Positions 60,199-64,000 of a DNA stretch of 64,000 nt are shown in pieces (position 1 is the first letter of the stretch; each line of letters starts with the position of its first letter). Both the position numbers and the translations under genes were made by a program. Source of the stretch: Actinoplanes regularis. Lineage in GTDB: Bacteria; Actinomycetota; Actinomycetes; Mycobacteriales; Micromonosporaceae. The stretch is from NCBI RefSeq assembly GCF_900188005.1, contig NZ_FZNR01000008.1, positions 275,794 to 339,793 on the forward strand, written 5' to 3'. The notes below the pieces were generated by a model, which was given only the letters and a program-made list of their open reading frames with translations, ran no database searches and was not told where the DNA came from.

Positions 60199-61188
60199 TT
60201 ACGCCAGATTTGACCGAGATGCACGTTGCGACACGATTGCCCGAATAGCCGCCGCCAGTACGCCCAGGGCGCAAACGATCGCGACCAGACCGAGCAGGCC
60301 GATCGGGCGGCCGGTGCGCAGCGGCTCGATCGCGGCGACCTCCTCCACCGCGGGCGCGGCGACCGGCTCGTCCGACTGACCGGCAAGAGGTCCGGCGGAG
60401 ACGGGTGCGGCCAGGTCCGTGGCGGTCAGCCCGGCCAGCGCCCGGTCGGCGGGGAGGAGCGCCTTCCCGTCACCCGGCGGCATCCCGGCGAACGTCGGGT
60501 CACCGGCTTCCGACGTACCCGCAATCATGCTTTTGATCTGCTGATCGGCGTCGCCGAGCGGCGCGGCCGGGGCGCCGCCGACGGTCTTTGCTCGCGCCGC
60601 CTGCGACTCGGCGTCGGGCTTCTGGAGGCCCACCTGGGAGGTGGCCTGCGTGGGACGCGCCGGACGCGAATCCGGCGAGCTGGTGTCCGGTAGAGCCGAG
60701 CCCGAGGCCGGCGCCTGCTTGGACGAGCCGGATGCCGCCGGCGTCCGGCTCGTGGCATCCGAATCGCTGGGCGTCGGCTTCGTGAGCGTCGCCGCGGTGG
60801 ACGGTACGGCGGTGACCAGCATCGGCACCGGGTCGCTGGGGCTCGCGCAGGTCGGGGTGAGCCGCACCGGGGTCGTGCCGCGGCGGAACAGGACCTCGGT
60901 CGCACCGTCGGCCGGAATGACACCCTTCGGCTCGCCGCCCACCTCCAGCCGCGCGTCGTGGCCGGTGCGATTGACCACTTGTACGGCGCTCTCCTCGGGC
61001 ACCGTCATCTTCTCGACCCTGGGTTTGGAACCACAGGTCAGCCCGAGCACGCCGCCGTCGAAGGTCGCCCGCCGACTGCTCGGCTCGGCCGGGTCTGCGC
61101 TGGCCGCACCCGGGATGAGCAGCGGAACGCCGAAGATCAGGCCGCCGGCCACCAGCGCCGTCATCCGGTATCGGAACCGCCGCGTCAT
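60199..61188 (-). CDS. Secreted, membrane-anchored surface protein
   Basis: 329 residues from ATG 61188; GGGGAG lies 6 nt upstream, whereas the ATG at 61194 touches that site. Signal peptide (about 8-31, ending ASADP), a beta-rich region with two Cys (LTCGSKPRVEKM, TPTCASPSD; about 45-110), a long Ser/Thr/Ala/Pro-rich stalk (about 120-270) and a C-terminal helix (about 296-318) with a basic tail. The architecture is of a cell-surface stalk protein. The Cys-bounded region may be a cupredoxin- or Ig-like fold. No family recognised. Monocistronic, with a strong terminator, divergent from endonuclease IV. Confidence 0.75.
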   Translation of the reverse strand: MTRRFRYRMTALVAGGLIFGVPLLIPGAASADPAEPSSRRATFDGGVLGLTCGSKPRVEKMTVPEESAVQVVNRTGHDARLEVGGEPKGVIPADGATEVLFRRGTTPVRLTPTCASPSDPVPMLVTAVPSTAATLTKPTPSDSDATSRTPAASGSSKQAPASGSALPDTSSPDSRPARPTQATSQVGLQKPDAESQAARAKTVGGAPAAPLGDADQQIKSMIAGTSEAGDPTFAGMPPGDGKALLPADRALAGLTATDLAAPVSAGPLAGQSDEPVAAPAVEEVAAIEPLRTGRPIGLLGLVAIVCALGVLAAAIRAIVSQRASRSNLA

Positions 61189-61289
61189 GCACATCTCCCC
61201 AGTTCGCCGCCGGTCACGACCGGCAATCGGTCAAACGTGATCGATGGGACTAACGAGACGAGTCGAAGGCCGGTGACGCTCGCCGGAGA

Positions 61290-61312
61290 GTGTCGGACCG
61301 GCGTCGTAGGCT
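61290..61312 (+). promoter_or_regulatory. Leaderless promoter of endonuclease IV, damage-type
   Basis: GTGTCGGAC (61290-61298), 8 nt, TAGGCT (61307-61312), then 6 nt to the ATG at 61319. The -35 half is close to TTGTCRGTG and the spacing equals that of the element at 30879, which precedes another DNA-repair gene. Confidence 0.5.
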
Positions 61313-61318
61313 CGTCTC

Positions 61319-62095
61319 ATGCGCATCGGAGCCCATGTCGATCCCGCCGACCCGCTGGCCGAGGCCGCCGCCCGCGGCGCCGAGGCGGTGCAGTTCTTCT
61401 TGACCGACCCGCAGAGTTCCAAGACCCCAGAACCCCGCGAGGACGTGGAGCGGCTACGCGCCTCCGAGGTAGACATCTACATCCACGCGCCGTATCGGAT
61501 CAACGTCGCCTCACCGAACAACAGGATCCGCATCCCGAGCCGCAAACTGCTGCTGACGCATGCCCGGGCCGCGGCCGAGGTCGGCGCGAAGGGCCTGATC
61601 GTGCACGGCGGGCATGTCGGTGGCGGCGCCGACCTCGCCGACGGGTTCGTGAGCTGGCGGAAGGTCTTCGAGTACGCCGAGAGCGAGGGCGGCTTCCCGC
61701 TGCCGATCCTGATCGAGAACACGGCCGGCGGGGACAACGCGTGCGCCCGGCGCTTCGACGATGTGGCCCGGCTGTGGGACGAGGTCGGACGGTTCGGCGC
61801 CGGGTTCTGCCTGGACACCTGTCACGCCTTCGCCGGCGGGGAGGACCTGGTCGGCATCGTCGACCGAGTGAAGGCGATCACCGGACGAATCGACCTTATT
61901 CACGCGAATGACTCCAAGGGGGGTTTCGACTCGGGTCAGGACCGGCACGACAACCTGGGGAGTGGAAAGATCGACCCCGAGTTGGTGGTCGCCGCCATCC
62001 GTGCCTCCGGGGCTCCAGCCATTGTGGAGACCCCCGGTGGAGTGGAGGGGCAGAGTGCCGACATCGCCCTGCTGCGGCAGCGGTCGGGCGCCTGA
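61319..62095 (+). CDS. nfo: Endonuclease IV family protein (deoxyribonuclease IV)
   Basis: 258 residues. A TIM-barrel AP endonuclease that cleaves 5' to abasic sites. Metal-ligand blocks are visible in order: RIGAHVDPADPL, YIHAPYRINVASPN, LIVHGGHVGGG, ILIENTAGGDN, FCLDTCHAFAGG, IDLIHANDSKGG with SGQDRHDNLGSGKID, and IVETPGG. The family usually has about 280 residues, so it is slightly short but complete. Leaderless promoter of the same type as that near EndoQ-UvrD. Followed 21 bp later by the large membrane protein. Confidence 0.93.
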   Translation: MRIGAHVDPADPLAEAAARGAEAVQFFLTDPQSSKTPEPREDVERLRASEVDIYIHAPYRINVASPNNRIRIPSRKLLLTHARAAAEVGAKGLIVHGGHVGGGADLADGFVSWRKVFEYAESEGGFPLPILIENTAGGDNACARRFDDVARLWDEVGRFGAGFCLDTCHAFAGGEDLVGIVDRVKAITGRIDLIHANDSKGGFDSGQDRHDNLGSGKIDPELVVAAIRASGAPAIVETPGGVEGQSADIALLRQRSGA

Positions 62096-62116
62096 CGTAC
62101 TGGTCCGGGGAGAGTC

Positions 62117-64000
62117 ATGACCGAGCAGCCGCAACAGCTCTCGACCAAGTCCGCCAGTGACGGCACGGATCTGCCGGAGCGGCGGGAGCCGAGAAAGAAG
62201 CGGCTGTTCGGGATCTTCGGATCCAGGCGGGCGGAGAAGAGGGCCGGTTCGGGGTCCTCGGAGGTCGCCGGTCCTGCCGGAGCTTCTGACCGGTCGGACA
62301 TGTCGGGCGGTAAGACGTCGACGGCCGAAGGCGGGAAGCCTGACGCTGCGACACCTGACAAACCAGCGTCGGACCGAGCCGTGGCCGACAAGGCCGTGAC
62401 CGATGAAACCAAGGTCGACAAGGCCGCGGCTGACGACACCAAGGCTGACGAGCCGAGCGTAGGCAAAGCCGAACCCTCGGTGGACAAATCCCCGACGGGA
62501 CCCAGCGGTTCGGAGACGTCTGGGGACGAAAAGGCTGCAAAGACCGCGGTCGAGGTCGCCCTCGACGAGGACGCAAAGGACGCGGCAAAGGCTTCCGCCG
62601 ACGAAGATGCAAAGGACGCGCCGGAGGTCTCCGCCGGCGAGGATGCGAAGGGGACGGAGGAAGGCGGGAAGGCGAAGCGGAAGCGTACGAAGCTGCCGGA
62701 GACCCGACCTCCTGGAGTACCGCCAGACCCCTGGAGCGCCTTCACCGCCATCGCGCCGGAGAGGCCTCCTGGCCGGATCCGGCGTGGGCTCCGAGCGATC
62801 GGGCGACGGTTCGTTCACGAATACGCCTTGACCATCTACCTCTCAGTGATCTTCGCGGCCGGGCTGTCCTGGCCGACGCTGCGCGATCCCCTGCACACCC
62901 TGCCGCAGGACCTCGGTGACCCGACCCGCCAGGCGTGGCAGGTCTCCTGGCTGGGCCACGTCCTGCAAACCAATCCGATCAAGATCTGGCAGACGAACGC
63001 CTACTTCCCGACCACGGACACCCTGGCGTACGGCGACAGCCTGCTCGGCTACGCGCCCGCCGGCCTGCTCGGCACCGGCCCGGAAGCGGCGGTGCTGCGG
63101 TACAACATCCTGTTCGTGCTGGCCCATGCCCTGCTGCTGTTCGGCGCCTACGCTCTGGTGCGCCAGCTCGGTGCCCGGCCCATCGGTGCCGCGGTGGCGG
63201 CTGCCGCCTTCGCGTACGCCCCCTGGCGGCTCGCTCAGGAGGGGCACCTCAACATCGTCTCGGCCGGTGCGATCCCGCTCGCCCTGGCGTTGCTCGCCCG
63301 GGGCCACGGCTGGTCCCTCCGCTACCGGTTCCGGCCCACGCGTCGCCACTCCGGATGGGCCGCACTCGGCTGGCTGGTTGCGACCTGGCAGCTCAGTCTG
63401 GGCTTCGCGCTCGGCGTCGCGTTCGCGTACGTACTCGGCGCTGTGCTGGTCTTTCTGCTGTTTGCTGTGCCGATTCGGCGGCTCGTGCAGCGCCGCGGGG
63501 AGAAGCGACGTCTGGCCGCGCAGCGCAAGGCAGCGCCTGAAGCCAAGACCGACGCTGAGCCCAAGGCAGAACCTGAAGCCAAGGCAGAACCTGAAACCAA
63601 AACCGACCCCGAAGCCAAGGTCGGCCCTGAAGCCAAGGCCGCCGGCCCTGAAGCCAAGGCGGAGCCTGAATCCAAAACCGATGCTGAAGCCGAGGCCGGC
63701 CCTGAGGCCAAGGCGGAGCCTGGGGCCAAGACCAAACAAGACAAGGCAGAGCAGGGCAGGGCGGAGCAGGGCAAGGTAGCGCCTGGAATCAAGGCAGAGC
63801 CTGCGACCAAAGCCGACCCGGACGAGCCGGAGCAGGACAAAGCAGAGCAGGACAAGGAAGCGCCTGACGCCAAGGCAGAACCTGCGACCAAGACCGACCC
63901 AGACAAGCCGGAGCAGGACAAAGCAGAGCAGGACAAGGAAGCGCCTGACGCCAAGGCAGAACCTGCGACCAAGACCGACCCAGACAAGCCGGAGCAGGAC
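62117..64000 (+). CDS. Large membrane protein (GT-C-like) with internal charged repeats, 3' partial
   Basis: Reading frame from ATG 62117 (no stop before the window end; 628 codons visible). An N-terminal cytoplasmic part of about 235 residues is rich in Asp, Lys, Ala and Glu (ADKAVTDETKVDKA, DEDAKDAAKASADED). Membrane helices begin at about 240 (YALTIYLSVIFAAGLSWPTL), with an outside loop GDPTRQAWQVSWLGHVLQTN, TNAYFPTTDTLAYGDSLLGY, as in GT-C-type transferase-like proteins. After the fourth or fifth helix (about residue 455) the frame enters a Lys/Glu/Ala/Pro repeat region that includes two perfect 81-bp repeats and the start of a third. Weak ribosome site GGGGAGAG. Function unknown; probably an envelope glycosyltransferase-like protein with an unusually long loop or tail. 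Confidence 0.85.
   Translation, partial: MTEQPQQLSTKSASDGTDLPERREPRKKRLFGIFGSRRAEKRAGSGSSEVAGPAGASDRSDMSGGKTSTAEGGKPDAATPDKPASDRAVADKAVTDETKVDKAAADDTKADEPSVGKAEPSVDKSPTGPSGSETSGDEKAAKTAVEVALDEDAKDAAKASADEDAKDAPEVSAGEDAKGTEEGGKAKRKRTKLPETRPPGVPPDPWSAFTAIAPERPPGRIRRGLRAIGRRFVHEYALTIYLSVIFAAGLSWPTLRDPLHTLPQDLGDPTRQAWQVSWLGHVLQTNPIKIWQTNAYFPTTDTLAYGDSLLGYAPAGLLGTGPEAAVLRYNILFVLAHALLLFGAYALVRQLGARPIGAAVAAAAFAYAPWRLAQEGHLNIVSAGAIPLALALLARGHGWSLRYRFRPTRRHSGWAALGWLVATWQLSLGFALGVAFAYVLGAVLVFLLFAVPIRRLVQRRGEKRRLAAQRKAAPEAKTDAEPKAEPEAKAEPETKTDPEAKVGPEAKAAGPEAKAEPESKTDAEAEAGPEAKAEPGAKTKQDKAEQGRAEQGKVAPGIKAEPATKADPDEPEQDKAEQDKEAPDAKAEPATKTDPDKPEQDKAEQDKEAPDAKAEPATKTDPDKPEQD
63827..64000 (+). repeat. Perfect 81-bp coding tandem repeats running off the window
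   Basis: Copies at 63827-63907 and 63908-63988 are identical base for base; a third begins at 63989. Each encodes 27 residues rich in Lys, Asp, Glu, Gln and Ala (start PEQDKAEQDK). The preceding 63540-63826 region contains looser EAKAEPE-type units. Confidence 0.95.

Overview
The window is about 70% GC, uses many GTG and TTG starts, has Shine-Dalgarno sites of the GGAGG type mixed with many apparently leaderless genes, and contains proteasome-linked Bpa, LCP, DUF4192, DUF5926 and DUF6457 genes. This points to a high-GC actinobacterium. The protein sequences look most like Micromonosporaceae (Actinoplanes and relatives); this is inference from recalled homologues, not a search. The rpsF-ssb-rpsR-rplI block next to dnaB, together with serS and pheA, lie near oriC in Streptomyces, so this is probably an origin-proximal core region. 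I saw no prophage, insertion sequence, CRISPR array, tRNA or rRNA.

Layout. 0-8 kb: a DUF4153-type membrane protein cut by the window edge, two sodium:solute symporters each paired with a small two-helix membrane protein, a secreted protein with a barrel-like C-terminal domain, a tandem pair of small paralogues and a flavin-reductase-like protein. 8-18 kb: LCP cell-wall ligase, rhodanese, glycerophosphodiesterase, sensor kinase, DUF5926, arginine deiminase, a NERD-like protein, a PAS protein, an ACT protein, a lipoprotein, pheA, a zincin and OsmC. 18-29 kb: serS, two HAD phosphatases, Bpa, dimethylargininase with a divergent Lrp regulator, a YbjN-fold protein, DUF6457-mobA, fdhD, DUF4192, GNAT and a fructosamine-kinase-like protein. 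29-43 kb: moaA-moaD, a metallophosphoesterase, an endonuclease Q-UvrD fusion, a prepilin-peptidase-like protein, an AAA ATPase, DoxX, a GT87-like protein and moaC-mogA-moeA-moaE. 43-50 kb: a GGDEF-EAL protein, a membrane transferase-like protein, a TFIIB-type zinc protein, YbaB and dnaB. 50-58 kb: a 1596-residue repeat-rich membrane protein and a MASE1 sensor kinase flanked by related intergenic repeats. 58-64 kb: the rplI-rpsR-ssb-rpsF operon with a candidate S6:S18 leader, a surface protein, endonuclease IV, and a large membrane protein with internal repeats that runs off the window.

How the genes work together. Molybdenum cofactor synthesis is almost complete but split over three loci within 18 kb: mobA/DUF6457/fdhD, moaA-moaD and moaC-mogA-moeA-moaE. 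DNA repair is represented by the EndoQ-UvrD fusion and endonuclease IV; both sit downstream of a similar promoter-like element, which hints at common damage control. Guanidino metabolism appears twice (arginine deiminase and dimethylargininase). Replication and translation are represented by dnaB, ssb, serS, S6, S18 and L9.

The most interesting items are the EndoQ-UvrD fusion with its possible damage promoter, the expanding repeats in two membrane proteins (27/54-bp periods at 50.5-55.2 kb, perfect 81-bp repeats at the right edge), the intergenic repeat family on both sides of the MASE1 kinase, the SD-sequestering leader of rpsF, and a leaderless 15-codon ORF overlapping the moaA start.
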